DNA from: Butyrivibrio sp.
GTDB taxonomy: Bacteria; Bacillota; Clostridia; Lachnospirales; Lachnospiraceae
DNA length: 64,000 nucleotides
NCBI GenBank assembly: GCA_024694565.1
Contig: JAILJR010000118.1
Span: 27,491 to 91,490 of the forward strand
Direction: 5' to 3'
The translations under genes and the position numbers were made by a program. A model generated the notes under the pieces. The model did not search any database, was not told the DNA's origin, and saw nothing but the letters and a program-made list of their open reading frames with translations. Below are positions 48,766-58,169 of the stretch, in pieces (position 1 is the stretch's first letter; every line of letters starts with the position of its first letter).

Positions 48766-48812
48766 CGGGCAGACTTGCATTTGCGATAGACTGTCCTGGC
48801 TTACCACTGAAT
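48766..48812. repeat. ATTCAGTGGTCAGC-family repeat (reverse orientation)
   Basis: Reverse complement begins ATTCAGTGGTAAGCCAGGACAG, related to 28330-28366. Confidence 0.55.
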
Positions 48813-48942
48813 TTCTACTGAATTTCTACGAATTTTTGTCAATTTCATACAATACGGACTCGGTAATTATGGACTTTGTACAAAAATAAAAGTATAATAT
48901 TGAGTATTGTAATGAATTTTTTTTGAAAGGGGAATTTTTTTA

Positions 48943-50202
48943 ATGGTACACAAGGCAAAACGTAACGTAATTGTTGGACAATCGGGAGGACCTACAGCAG
49001 CTATCAACTCATCGCTTGCAGGCGTTTACAGGACAGCTATCGACCGTGGATACAAGAAGGTATACGGAATGATCCATGGCGTTCAGGGTCTTATGGAGGG
49101 CAGATATGTAGATCTTTCTGATCATATCCAGTCAGGTCTTGACATAGAGCTTCTGAAGAGAACCCCATCTGCTTATCTTGGATCCTGCAGATTCAAGCTC
49201 CCTGAGATTTTCGAGAATAAGGAAGTTTATGAGAAGATTTTCGAGATTCTTGACAAGCTTGAGATCGATTGCTTTATTTACATCGGCGGCAATGACTCAA
49301 TGGATACTATTAAGAAGCTTTCTGACTATGCCATCATTTCAGGATCACAGATCAGATTTGTTGGATGTCCCAAGACAATCGACAACGATCTTGCTCTTAC
49401 AGACCATACACCCGGTTACGGCTCAGCAGCCAAGTATATCGGAACATCAGTAAAAGAGATCATAAGAGACAGCTGGTCACTTGAGACAAGCCATGGACAG
49501 GTAATTATCGTTGAGGTAATGGGAAGAAATGCAGGATGGCTCACAGGTGCCACAGCTCTTGCCAAGGGCGAGGATTGTGACGGACCTGATGCTATTTATC
49601 TCCCTGAGCTTGCATTTGACCTGGATGCATTTTTAAAGAAGATCAAGGCACTGCTCAAGACAAAGGCATCGATCGTAGTAGCTGTATCCGAGGGTATCAG
49701 GACCAAGGACGGCAAGTATATAAGTGAGCTTGGCAGCACAATCGAGTATGTAGATGCATTCGGACACAAGCAGCTTACAGGAACAGCAAGATATCTTTGC
49801 GATGTTGTTGCTAAGGAGTGCGGCTGCAAGACCCGTCCTATCGAGCTCTCAACTCTTCAGAGAGCAGCAAGCCACTGTGCTTCACGTGTAGATATCCTTG
49901 AGGCTTATGAGGTTGGCGGTGCAGCAATGAAGGCTGCTGATGAAGGTGATTCAGGAAAGATGGTTGTAATCACAAGACTTTCAGATGATCCTTATCAGGC
50001 AGGAACAGAGGTTAAGGATGTTCACAAGATTGCCAACGACGAGCGTACTGTACCAAGAGAGTGGATCAACAAGGATGGTACATATGTTACAAATGAGTTT
50101 ATCACTTATGTAAGACCACTTATTCAGGGCGATGTAGGACCTATCATGGTTGATGGTATTCCAAGACATCTCTACAGACCCGGATTCCAGGATATTCTTT
50201 AA
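48943..50202 (+). CDS. 6-phosphofructokinase, probably PPi-dependent type
   Basis: NVIVGQSGGPTAAINSSLAGV...IYIGGNDSMDTIKKL...GCPKTIDNDLALTDHTPGYGSAAKY. Confidence 0.92.
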   Translation: MVHKAKRNVIVGQSGGPTAAINSSLAGVYRTAIDRGYKKVYGMIHGVQGLMEGRYVDLSDHIQSGLDIELLKRTPSAYLGSCRFKLPEIFENKEVYEKIFEILDKLEIDCFIYIGGNDSMDTIKKLSDYAIISGSQIRFVGCPKTIDNDLALTDHTPGYGSAAKYIGTSVKEIIRDSWSLETSHGQVIIVEVMGRNAGWLTGATALAKGEDCDGPDAIYLPELAFDLDAFLKKIKALLKTKASIVVAVSEGIRTKDGKYISELGSTIEYVDAFGHKQLTGTARYLCDVVAKECGCKTRPIELSTLQRAASHCASRVDILEAYEVGGAAMKAADEGDSGKMVVITRLSDDPYQAGTEVKDVHKIANDERTVPREWINKDGTYVTNEFITYVRPLIQGDVGPIMVDGIPRHLYRPGFQDIL

Positions 50203-50233
50203 ATAGCGGCTTAATTGAATTGCGGAGTTTTTT

Positions 50234-51613
50234 ATGCTGAGAGAGAACAAAGGCACAATAGTAGTAAACAAAGAACTTGAAATTATTTCAACAGATCAGG
50301 GCTATCGCGATTATGTTAATGAGAGCGATTCCAAGACTGTTTTTGCCAATATTCATCCCGATGACCAGCACCTTTTATATGAGATGGTAGAGGCTCTTGA
50401 TACAAATTCCACTACAGTGGTGTGCTTTAGAATCTGTGACCGCAATGGCAAATACAGATGGGTCAATGCAGAGTGTGAGCTGTCCGGCAGTGATTATATC
50501 ACTATAGCATTCCAGGATATTTCAAACATTGATGGAAGAGCCAGGGCGGCAGAGCAGGATTCTCTCACCGGGCTCTACAACAAAATGGCCATTACAGAGT
50601 ATGTCAGGAAAGAGTGTGAGCACAACAAGGCCAGGAATATTAATCTTGTAATTATTGATATTGACAATTTCAAGCAGCTAAATGACACTATGGGTCACGC
50701 TTACGGAGACAAGATTCTCAGAGAGGTTGCCGGGATTGTCATAGAGGTTCTTGGCAACGATGGAAGAGCCGGCAGAGTTGGCGGAGACGAGATCATGCTG
50801 GTCATTGAGAATATGGCCGAGAAGACAGATCTGAGGATATACCTCAAGAGTATAAGAGAGAGAGTAGAGTCCTCGCATATTGATCAGAATGGATTCCCGC
50901 TGGTAACAGTTTCCATGGGCATAGGAACATTTCCTACATATGTTGACAATTTTGAGGGTCTGTATTCTCTTGCGGAGAGAATGCTCCAGAGGGCCAAGTC
51001 AAGAGGCAAAAACAGATATGTAATCTACAATCCTGATATTCACGGTGCGATTATAGCCGGTGAGCTTGATGAATCCCTTATGGAGTTGTCCGGCGACAAG
51101 TCCCTTGACAAGAAAAAGCTGGTACTGGACAGCCTTGACGGGCTGTTCTGTACCATGAATGAAGCCATTACCTCGCTTATAAAAAAGATCAGTGTTACTT
51201 ATTGCTTTGAACAGGTATATGTCTTTTATAAGGATCTCGGAAAGAGCTTTTACGGTTATAAAAGAACCGGAGAAAGCTCTGAAACAAGTACCGGAAAGGT
51301 TCTTAGGATTGTTGACAATGTATCGGAATTTATATATGTGACTGAGCCCGGTTTTGAGAGCAGGTTTGATGCATATGGAGTTCTGATAGTGGATAATCCC
51401 GATGAACAGCTTAAGGAAAGCAGGGGCGCAAGAAGATTCTTTACCGAGAATGGCATAACCTGGGCTTTTCTGTACAAGATGCAGTCAGTTCCATACGATG
51501 GTTTTATCGTTTTTTACTACACGAGCGATAATCATCCTAAGCTTACAGATCAGGACATAAATAATCTCACATACCTTTGCAGAATGATGGAAATAGCAAT
51601 AAAAATTCGATAA
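50234..51613 (+). CDS. Diguanylate cyclase (PAS-like, GGDEF, C-terminal GAF-like region)
   Basis: AEQDSLTGLYNKMAITEYV...AGRVGGDEIMLVI; ~200 aa extension after GGDEF. Confidence 0.9.
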   Translation: MLRENKGTIVVNKELEIISTDQGYRDYVNESDSKTVFANIHPDDQHLLYEMVEALDTNSTTVVCFRICDRNGKYRWVNAECELSGSDYITIAFQDISNIDGRARAAEQDSLTGLYNKMAITEYVRKECEHNKARNINLVIIDIDNFKQLNDTMGHAYGDKILREVAGIVIEVLGNDGRAGRVGGDEIMLVIENMAEKTDLRIYLKSIRERVESSHIDQNGFPLVTVSMGIGTFPTYVDNFEGLYSLAERMLQRAKSRGKNRYVIYNPDIHGAIIAGELDESLMELSGDKSLDKKKLVLDSLDGLFCTMNEAITSLIKKISVTYCFEQVYVFYKDLGKSFYGYKRTGESSETSTGKVLRIVDNVSEFIYVTEPGFESRFDAYGVLIVDNPDEQLKESRGARRFFTENGITWAFLYKMQSVPYDGFIVFYYTSDNHPKLTDQDINNLTYLCRMMEIAIKIR

Positions 51614-51710
51614 TACCGCGATTTTTCGGCATTTTTCGGTTGTTATGTACATGAAATAGTAGTAGAATAGGCTTTGTACAAAAAAATTTGTTTTTCGGAG
51701 GGAGAACCAA

Positions 51711-51989
51711 ATGAATAAGACAGAACTAATTGATGCAATCGCTAAGGAAGCTGGTCTTTCCAAGAAAGATGCGACTGCAGCACTGAATGCTTTTACAGAC
51801 ACTGTCACAAAGGAGCTTAAGAAGAAGGGTAAGGTTCAGCTTGTTGGCTTTGGTACTTTTGAGACCACAAAGAGAGCAGCCAGAACAGGCAAGAATCCTC
51901 AGACAGGTGAGGAGATCAAGATTGCTGCTTCTGTAGCACCTAAGTTCAAGGCTGGTAAGGCACTCAAGGATCTTGTAAACAAGAAATAA
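51711..51989 (+). CDS. hup: HU family DNA-binding protein
   Basis: [71 protein letters not shown]. Confidence 0.97.
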   Translation: MNKTELIDAIAKEAGLSKKDATAALNAFTDTVTKELKKKGKVQLVGFGTFETTKRAARTGKNPQTGEEIKIAASVAPKFKAGKALKDLVNKK

Positions 51990-52001
51990 TAATTACCATA
52001 C

Positions 52002-52031
52002 AAAAGGCTGTGCTTTTGGGCACAGCCTTTT
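52002..52031. terminator. Terminator after HU gene
   Basis: AAAAGGCTGTGCTTTTGGGCACAGCCTTTT. Confidence 0.9.
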
Positions 52032-52153
52032 TTGGGAAGAATAATATCATTGAAATATTCATAGAATTTTTATAAGATGTTAATTAAAGGTATATAATGA
52101 TTTTTGAATTCAACTTTTTTTGCGTGTCATTACAACTGTGGGGATGGTTACAA

Positions 52154-53815
52154 ATGACGTTTGATAAGAGCTTTGAGAACTTTGTTCAGATTCTGTCTGA
52201 AGAGGAAGTGACTCCTGAGATTGCGCCAAGTGCTCTGGCGGATATCTCCAAAGAGTTTACCCTTCGTTCTATCGTGAGCACGGTTTATTATAAGAAGAAT
52301 TCTGATAAAGCGGGGGAACCGAGTACGGTTATTCCGCTTTTTGGTCCGGTTCCGGCAAATGAACACCCTCATTACAGATTCAGGAGCAAATTGTCCGGAG
52401 AGAAGAATGTTGTCTATGACATCTATCTCTTTGGTGAAAATAGATGGACTGACGAGGAATACAAAAATTTTTCCCTGATCCTTGATATTCTCTCTTTTCA
52501 TATGGAGAGATTTGTCATGATAAATACTGTGAAGCAGAGTGCTATGACCCAGTATCTGACGGGGCTTCCAAATTCAGGAGGTTATATTGCCTTTGTTTCA
52601 TCAAAGTTCCAGAGCGGAGAGATCATGAAATATGATGCGTTCTTTTTCAATCTCAAGAGCTTTGGACTTATAAGCAGAAGGTTTGGCGTCTCAGAGGGCG
52701 ATGAGATCATGAAGCGTTATGCAGCCAAACTCAAACAGTTCTGTGACGAGGATGAGATTGTGGCTCATTTTGGCGGCGACAATTACACGGCACTTATCAA
52801 GAAGGAGAGAACAAAGAAGTTTTTGCGGTATATAGCAGAGGTTCCTGTATACGGTGAGAAAAACGGAAGACGCGATGAGATCGGTATTTCCTCTGTATGC
52901 GGCGTATATGCAATAGATGAATCCATGAAGACGCCTACTCAGGCTATTTCAAGAGCGGCCATGGCTCTTGGCTACGCCAAAAATGTGGCGAATAAGCCAT
53001 ATGTCTTTGTAAACAAGGCCATGAGCACCAGGATATACAGACAGAAGCAGATTGAAGACAGATATGAGGAGGCTCTTGCAAACGATGAATTCAGGATATA
53101 TCTTCAGCCCAAGGTTGATACAGTCACAGGAAGGATAGTGGGAGCTGAGTCACTAGCGAGGTGGTTTTGCAACGGCATTGTACTGTACCCCACAGAATTT
53201 GTTCCGATTCTGGAACAGGAGGGAATGGTCGCTTCACTGGATCTGTATGTCCTCAAAAAGACCTGCGAGTTTATAAAGGAGTGGATTGACAAAGGGATTT
53301 CCCCGGTACAGGTTTCTGTCAATTTTTCAAGGAGAGATCTGACATATAAGGATCTTGCCGGTGAGATTACGAGGATTATAGATGGCTGCGGCATTGACCG
53401 AAGTTTTATTGAGATAGAAGTCACTGAAACAGCAAGTGAGGATGAGCGGATAATGATGACCAATTTCCTGTCAAAGCTCAAGGACGCCAATGTGTCAACA
53501 GCAATTGATGATTTTGGAACAGGTTATTCATCGCTCTCAACACTAAGGGATTTTCCTGTTTCAGTTATTAAAATAGACAGATCCTTCATCAACAACGAGG
53601 AGCTTAGCAGGAGCGATGAGATAGTACTTAAGAGTATTGTTACCATGGCAGGCGAGCTTGGTATAAATGTTGTAACCGAAGGAGTCGAGAGGCCTGATCA
53701 GACAGAGCTTCTCAAAAGTGTGGGCTGCAGAGTCGTACAGGGCTTTTTATATGACAATCCAATGCCCAAGGCTGACTTTGAAAAACGTCTGATAAAGGGT
53801 GTCTATGATGAATAA
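52154..53815 (+). CDS. c-di-GMP phosphodiesterase-type protein: degenerate GGDEF plus EAL domain
   Basis: AHFGGDNYTALI (degenerate GGDEF) then IYLQPKVDTVTGRIVGAESLARW...AIDDFGTGYSSLSTLRDFPVSVIKIDRSFI. Confidence 0.92.
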   Translation: MTFDKSFENFVQILSEEEVTPEIAPSALADISKEFTLRSIVSTVYYKKNSDKAGEPSTVIPLFGPVPANEHPHYRFRSKLSGEKNVVYDIYLFGENRWTDEEYKNFSLILDILSFHMERFVMINTVKQSAMTQYLTGLPNSGGYIAFVSSKFQSGEIMKYDAFFFNLKSFGLISRRFGVSEGDEIMKRYAAKLKQFCDEDEIVAHFGGDNYTALIKKERTKKFLRYIAEVPVYGEKNGRRDEIGISSVCGVYAIDESMKTPTQAISRAAMALGYAKNVANKPYVFVNKAMSTRIYRQKQIEDRYEEALANDEFRIYLQPKVDTVTGRIVGAESLARWFCNGIVLYPTEFVPILEQEGMVASLDLYVLKKTCEFIKEWIDKGISPVQVSVNFSRRDLTYKDLAGEITRIIDGCGIDRSFIEIEVTETASEDERIMMTNFLSKLKDANVSTAIDDFGTGYSSLSTLRDFPVSVIKIDRSFINNEELSRSDEIVLKSIVTMAGELGINVVTEGVERPDQTELLKSVGCRVVQGFLYDNPMPKADFEKRLIKGVYDE

Positions 53816-53851
53816 AAAATAACGCTGGCAATACTGTCAGCGTTATTTTTT
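53814..53851. terminator. Bidirectional terminator
   Basis: AAAAAATAACGCTGGCAATACTGTCAGCGTTATTTTTT. Confidence 0.88.
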
Positions 53852-53854
53852 AGC

Positions 53855-54739
53855 TTAATCTATTCGCTTTTTTCCCCAAAAGAAGAGTGCAACAGTTCCC
53901 GGTCCGGTGTGACTTCCTATGGTCGTTCCGATGGACACTATCTCTACCTTGCCCTTGAGATTGTGAAACTTCGATTCAATAAGGTCTCTTACCGCGCCGG
54001 CCTTGTCATAGCAGTCTGAGCAGGAAATATAACAGTCACCTGAATAATCAAGTCCGCCTTCTGCCAGCTCCTCCATTTTTGCAACCTGAGCCTTCATGAC
54101 AGCACTAAAGCCCCGAATCTTGGAACGGACTATCAGCTTGCCCTGATAATCTACGTTCATAAGTGGACAAATATTAAGAACATTTCCGATTGCACCTGCA
54201 GCTTTTGAAACACGACCGCCTCTCACAAGATATTTGAGATCAGTAACAAAAAACCAGTGCTGACACTCCAGCCTGTGTGCGATTACCCACTCGTAAAGCT
54301 CATCGATACTCATTCCGCCGTCGCGAAGGTCAGCCAGCCTGTTCATAAGAAGTCCGTATCCGGCAGATGCCGCAAGAGAATCTACCACATACAGCTTCCT
54401 GTCCGGATATTTATCTCTGAGCTGGTCTCTGGCAATAGTAGCCGAGTTAAGTGTTCCGGAAATACCCGAGCTGAGAGTCAGATGAAGAACATCCTTACCC
54501 TGTTTGAGAAAGCTTTCAAAATAATCAACATACTCACCGACGCTGACCTGGGAAGTCCTGGTCACAGCTCCCTTCGCCATATCAGAGTAAAAATCCTTAA
54601 ACGGATAAGAAATCCCCAGATCATCAGGATAGTCCTTGCCATCAACATTGAAGTGAAAGCATATATAACTTATATCTCTCTTCTTAAAATGTTCCGCCGT
54701 AAGATCAGCGGTGGAACAACAGCTAATAATATAATCCAT
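53855..54739 (-). CDS. DegV family fatty-acid-binding-like protein
   Basis: YIISCCSTADLTAEHFKKRDI...TSQVSVGEYVDYFESFLKQGKDVLHLTLSSGISGTLNSATIARDQL. Confidence 0.92.
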   Translation of the reverse strand: MDYIISCCSTADLTAEHFKKRDISYICFHFNVDGKDYPDDLGISYPFKDFYSDMAKGAVTRTSQVSVGEYVDYFESFLKQGKDVLHLTLSSGISGTLNSATIARDQLRDKYPDRKLYVVDSLAASAGYGLLMNRLADLRDGGMSIDELYEWVIAHRLECQHWFFVTDLKYLVRGGRVSKAAGAIGNVLNICPLMNVDYQGKLIVRSKIRGFSAVMKAQVAKMEELAEGGLDYSGDCYISCSDCYDKAGAVRDLIESKFHNLKGKVEIVSIGTTIGSHTGPGTVALFFWGKKRID

Positions 54740-54912
54740 TTATAATTCCTCCAACATTTTTGTCTTTATCAATTAATTCTACTTATAATAACACTATTTT
54801 TATCTAATGGGCAACATACAATATTTTGTGTGACATTGCAGCCATTTTTTATTATAATATCTTAGTAATTATGCGCAAAAAAGAAAATCTGTTTTTGCTG
54901 AACGGAGATACT

Positions 54913-56667
54913 ATGAAAGACTACAGTTATCTTAAGATTCAAATAGCTGATGACAGCCATTTGCTTGTATCAGCTGATTCGAAGGCATATGGAATCATCA
55001 AAAGTGATGAGTATACATCCTTTGAAAACTATGTTGTTCCCGAGTACAGAGAGAATTTTCTGAAAAAGCTTGAGGAGGCCGACGACACCTGGTTTCCTGC
55101 AAGACTTATGTCAGATACCAATAATGTATTGTATTATATTCGAGCCGCCAGAAGCAAAGACAACAGCCTGATCACGATGATACTGGTCAGCATTGATGAG
55201 CTTCTTGAAAGTCACAATAAACTGTTCAGGACAGTTGCGACCTACAAGGCCCAGCTTGAGCTGTTTGATGATGTTTTCTTTGAGTACGATCCAGCTGAAG
55301 GCACTGTTAATGTGTATAATGCCGATCTGGCTCATTTTGATGCGGGTGTCTATTCGATAGAGGAGTTTGAAAGGCTTCTATGCCAGAATATCAGCGAAAG
55401 GAAGCAGGCACCGATAAAGACCTTTATAGGACAGATGAAGGCCAAGACAGGAAGGTTCAATGCCCGTGTAGAAGCCAATCTTGCAAGCGGTGATACTTCT
55501 GTCCGTGCCACTATCCTTGAGGGGGCATACATTTATTATTATGAAGGCAGTGAAGGTGTAATAGGTCATATTCATCTTGATAACAGCAGAGGAAGACACG
55601 TGGCTTCAAGCATTAAGCGTGATTCTCTTACCGGACTTGTTGACAAGGCTGATATAATGAGGATTGCACAGGAGAGAATAAATGAGAGGAGAATTGACAA
55701 CACTACTCTTGCAATAATTGATATAGATTTTTTCAAGCTGGTCAATGATACCTATGGACATCAGGTTGGCGATGAAGTCATTAAAAAAGTGGCAGATATT
55801 ATTTCTACTGAGGTCGGGAGCAAGGGAATTGCAGGAAGATTTGGAGGGGATGAGTTCCTCGTTATCCTGTACAATACCAGGGAAGAAGATGATATAAGGC
55901 GCCACTTAAGGAGTATAAAGAACATAGTCAGCGCATCCTTTGCGGACAGAGTGGTGAATGAGAATATGTCAATATCTGTATCCATTGGAGCTGCAACCTT
56001 CTCTAAGGATGCAGACAACTTTGAAGATCTTTTCACTCTTGCTGATCACTGCCTATATATAGCAAAGGAAAAGGGCAGGAACAGATACATTATCTATTGT
56101 CCTGAAAAGCATGGTCCATTCGAGGAGATAATGGATAAATCCATGTCTAAAATGCTGTTAAATGACAGAGGGAATCTTTCCTACGGGGATATTTTGCTGA
56201 AGATGTATGATGTAACCTTCCACGGAAGCGGGATGTCTCCAAAGGAGCTAATGGATGAATTTGTGGTCAGCTTTGGGTTGCAGCATATGGGACTGTTTGT
56301 GGGAAAACCCATCAGCTTCAGGTATTCGACAGGACCGAACAGGCTAAGGGATCACAGCTCATATGATCTGCTTGTCGGCATACTGAATTCTGATACCAAG
56401 CAAAGGATATTTGCCGGCGGAGACTTTATTGTGCTAAACAGAGTGGATACACTTCCGCCTCAGGCGGGCAGTATCAAAGAATTTTTGAAGGATGCAGGTA
56501 TTTTTTCATATATAATGATCCGCTTTCATGATGCTGATGAACAGGAATGTATACTGACGATTACGAGCATTGGCAAATACACTCAATGGAATCAGCTTCA
56601 CTTTAAGTACTACAGAGCTTTCGTGGATATTCTGGCGAAGTATTCACTTGGCAGCGCAGAGTGGTAA
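54913..56667 (+). CDS. Diguanylate cyclase (GGDEF) with C-terminal extension
   Basis: KRDSLTGLVDKADIM...IAGRFGGDEFLVILY canonical GGDEF; start at 54913 preferred. Confidence 0.9.
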   Translation: MKDYSYLKIQIADDSHLLVSADSKAYGIIKSDEYTSFENYVVPEYRENFLKKLEEADDTWFPARLMSDTNNVLYYIRAARSKDNSLITMILVSIDELLESHNKLFRTVATYKAQLELFDDVFFEYDPAEGTVNVYNADLAHFDAGVYSIEEFERLLCQNISERKQAPIKTFIGQMKAKTGRFNARVEANLASGDTSVRATILEGAYIYYYEGSEGVIGHIHLDNSRGRHVASSIKRDSLTGLVDKADIMRIAQERINERRIDNTTLAIIDIDFFKLVNDTYGHQVGDEVIKKVADIISTEVGSKGIAGRFGGDEFLVILYNTREEDDIRRHLRSIKNIVSASFADRVVNENMSISVSIGAATFSKDADNFEDLFTLADHCLYIAKEKGRNRYIIYCPEKHGPFEEIMDKSMSKMLLNDRGNLSYGDILLKMYDVTFHGSGMSPKELMDEFVVSFGLQHMGLFVGKPISFRYSTGPNRLRDHSSYDLLVGILNSDTKQRIFAGGDFIVLNRVDTLPPQAGSIKEFLKDAGIFSYIMIRFHDADEQECILTITSIGKYTQWNQLHFKYYRAFVDILAKYSLGSAEW

Positions 56668-56729
56668 TTTTTTTATTATCTGCAAAGATATTGAGGCTCT
56701 AAGCAGTACCTTAACATCTTATATATTAT

Positions 56730-56933
56730 GAGTTGTCCGACAAAAGCTCGCAAGGCCGACTCCGGCTGTGCATATTGCACAAGCATCTGAGAGGCCCTGT
56801 GAGCTCGTCGGTACTTAGCGTGGTATTTTCGAGCTTAGTACCGCTACGAAGCGAAAGGAGCGAAAGCGTGCCCGAAGTGATTGTACAATATGCACAGCCG
56901 GGGTCGGACTGGTGAGCTTTTGTCGGGCAACTC
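56730..56933 (+). repeat. 204-bp interspersed hairpin element, copy B
   Basis: Same length and >90% identical by eye to 4677-4880; inverted arms GAGTTGTCCGACAAAAGCTCGC.../...GAGCTTTTGTCGGGCAACTC. Confidence 0.95.
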
Positions 56934-57046
56934 ATATTATTTTTGAGCGGTATACTGTATGCACACATATTTGCGGCATTTACAGTATTCGCATACGACC
57001 GGAAAAAGTCAGATATAAACTGGCATATATAGAGGAGGAGTAAAAG

Positions 57047-58069
57047 ATGATAAACGAACAGCTTCAGAAGATCAGAGAAGAGGCTCTCAGACAGATTTCT
57101 GAGTCAGAGGGTCTTGAGCGGCTCAATGATATCAGAGTCAGTTTTCTGGGGAAAAAGGGTGAGCTGACAAGCATTCTCAAGAGTATGAAGGATGTTTCTC
57201 CGCAGGATCGTCCTAAGGTTGGTCAGATGGTCAACGAGACAAGGCAGGCAATCGAGCAGGTGCTTGATCAGACAAAGAAACAACTTGAATCGGCAGCTCG
57301 AGACGCAAAGCTGAGGGCTGAAGTGATCGATGTAACACTTCCGGCCAAAAAGAACAAGGTTGGTCATAATCACCCCAACACAATTGCCCTTGAAGAGGTA
57401 GAGAGGATATTTACCGGAATGGGCTATGAAGTTGTTGAGGGACCCGAGGTAGAAAAAGACTATTACAACTTTGAGGCTCTTAATATACCTGCTGATCACC
57501 CTGCAAAGGATGAGCAGGATACATTTTACATTAATGGAGATCTCCTTTTAAGGACACAGACTTCATCTACACAGGTTCATGAAATGGAAAAGGGAAGGAT
57601 TCCGATCAAAATGATCGCACCCGGAAGAGTTTTCCGTGCAGATGAGGTAGATGCAACTCATTCGCCTTCCTTCCATCAGGTTGAGGGACTGGTTATCGAT
57701 AAGGACATTACTTTTGCTGATCTTAAGGGAACTCTTGCCGAGTTTGCCAGACAGCTATTTGGTCCTGAGACAAAGACTAAGTTCAGACCTCATCACTTCC
57801 CGTTCACAGAGCCGTCTGCCGAGATGGATGTCAGCTGCTTCAAGTGCGGTGGCAAGGGCTGCAGATTCTGCAAGGGTGAGGGATGGATTGAGATTCTTGG
57901 ATGCGGAATGGTACATCCCCACGTTCTGGAAATGAGTGGAATAGACCCCAACGAGTACACAGGCTTCGCATTTGGCGTTGGCCTTGAGAGAATTGCGCTT
58001 CTCAAGTACGAGATTGACGATATGAGACTTTTATATGAGAACGACGTTCGTTTTTTGAATCAGTTCTGA
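57047..58069 (+). CDS. pheS: Phenylalanine-tRNA ligase alpha subunit
   Basis: LNDIRVSFLGKKGELTSILKSMKD...FHQVEGLVIDKDITFADLKG...WIEILGCGMVHPHVLEMSGIDPNEYTGFAFGVGLERIALLKY. Confidence 0.97.
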   Translation: MINEQLQKIREEALRQISESEGLERLNDIRVSFLGKKGELTSILKSMKDVSPQDRPKVGQMVNETRQAIEQVLDQTKKQLESAARDAKLRAEVIDVTLPAKKNKVGHNHPNTIALEEVERIFTGMGYEVVEGPEVEKDYYNFEALNIPADHPAKDEQDTFYINGDLLLRTQTSSTQVHEMEKGRIPIKMIAPGRVFRADEVDATHSPSFHQVEGLVIDKDITFADLKGTLAEFARQLFGPETKTKFRPHHFPFTEPSAEMDVSCFKCGGKGCRFCKGEGWIEILGCGMVHPHVLEMSGIDPNEYTGFAFGVGLERIALLKYEIDDMRLLYENDVRFLNQF

Positions 58070-58169
58070 TTTAAGGGGGCTTGGTACCGCTTTTGAGTCA
58101 GTGCGGTATCTTCATTCGAACGGAGTTGTTTAAATATAAAACAGTTTTTTAGAGGAGAACAGACTAAAA

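Noticed and set aside
56726-56968. ORFs inside the 204-bp element (56726..56968 -, 56733..56915 +, 4791..5111 -)
   Set aside because: They read through the hairpin repeat; similar peptides recur only because the DNA repeats. No RBS or coding signature beyond repeat identity.
56934-57046. T-box riboswitch upstream of pheS
   Set aside because: Intergenic space is too short after the repeat, and no T-box sequence (TGGNACCGCG) was seen; the GGTACCGC at 58084 is a simple hairpin between pheS and pheT.
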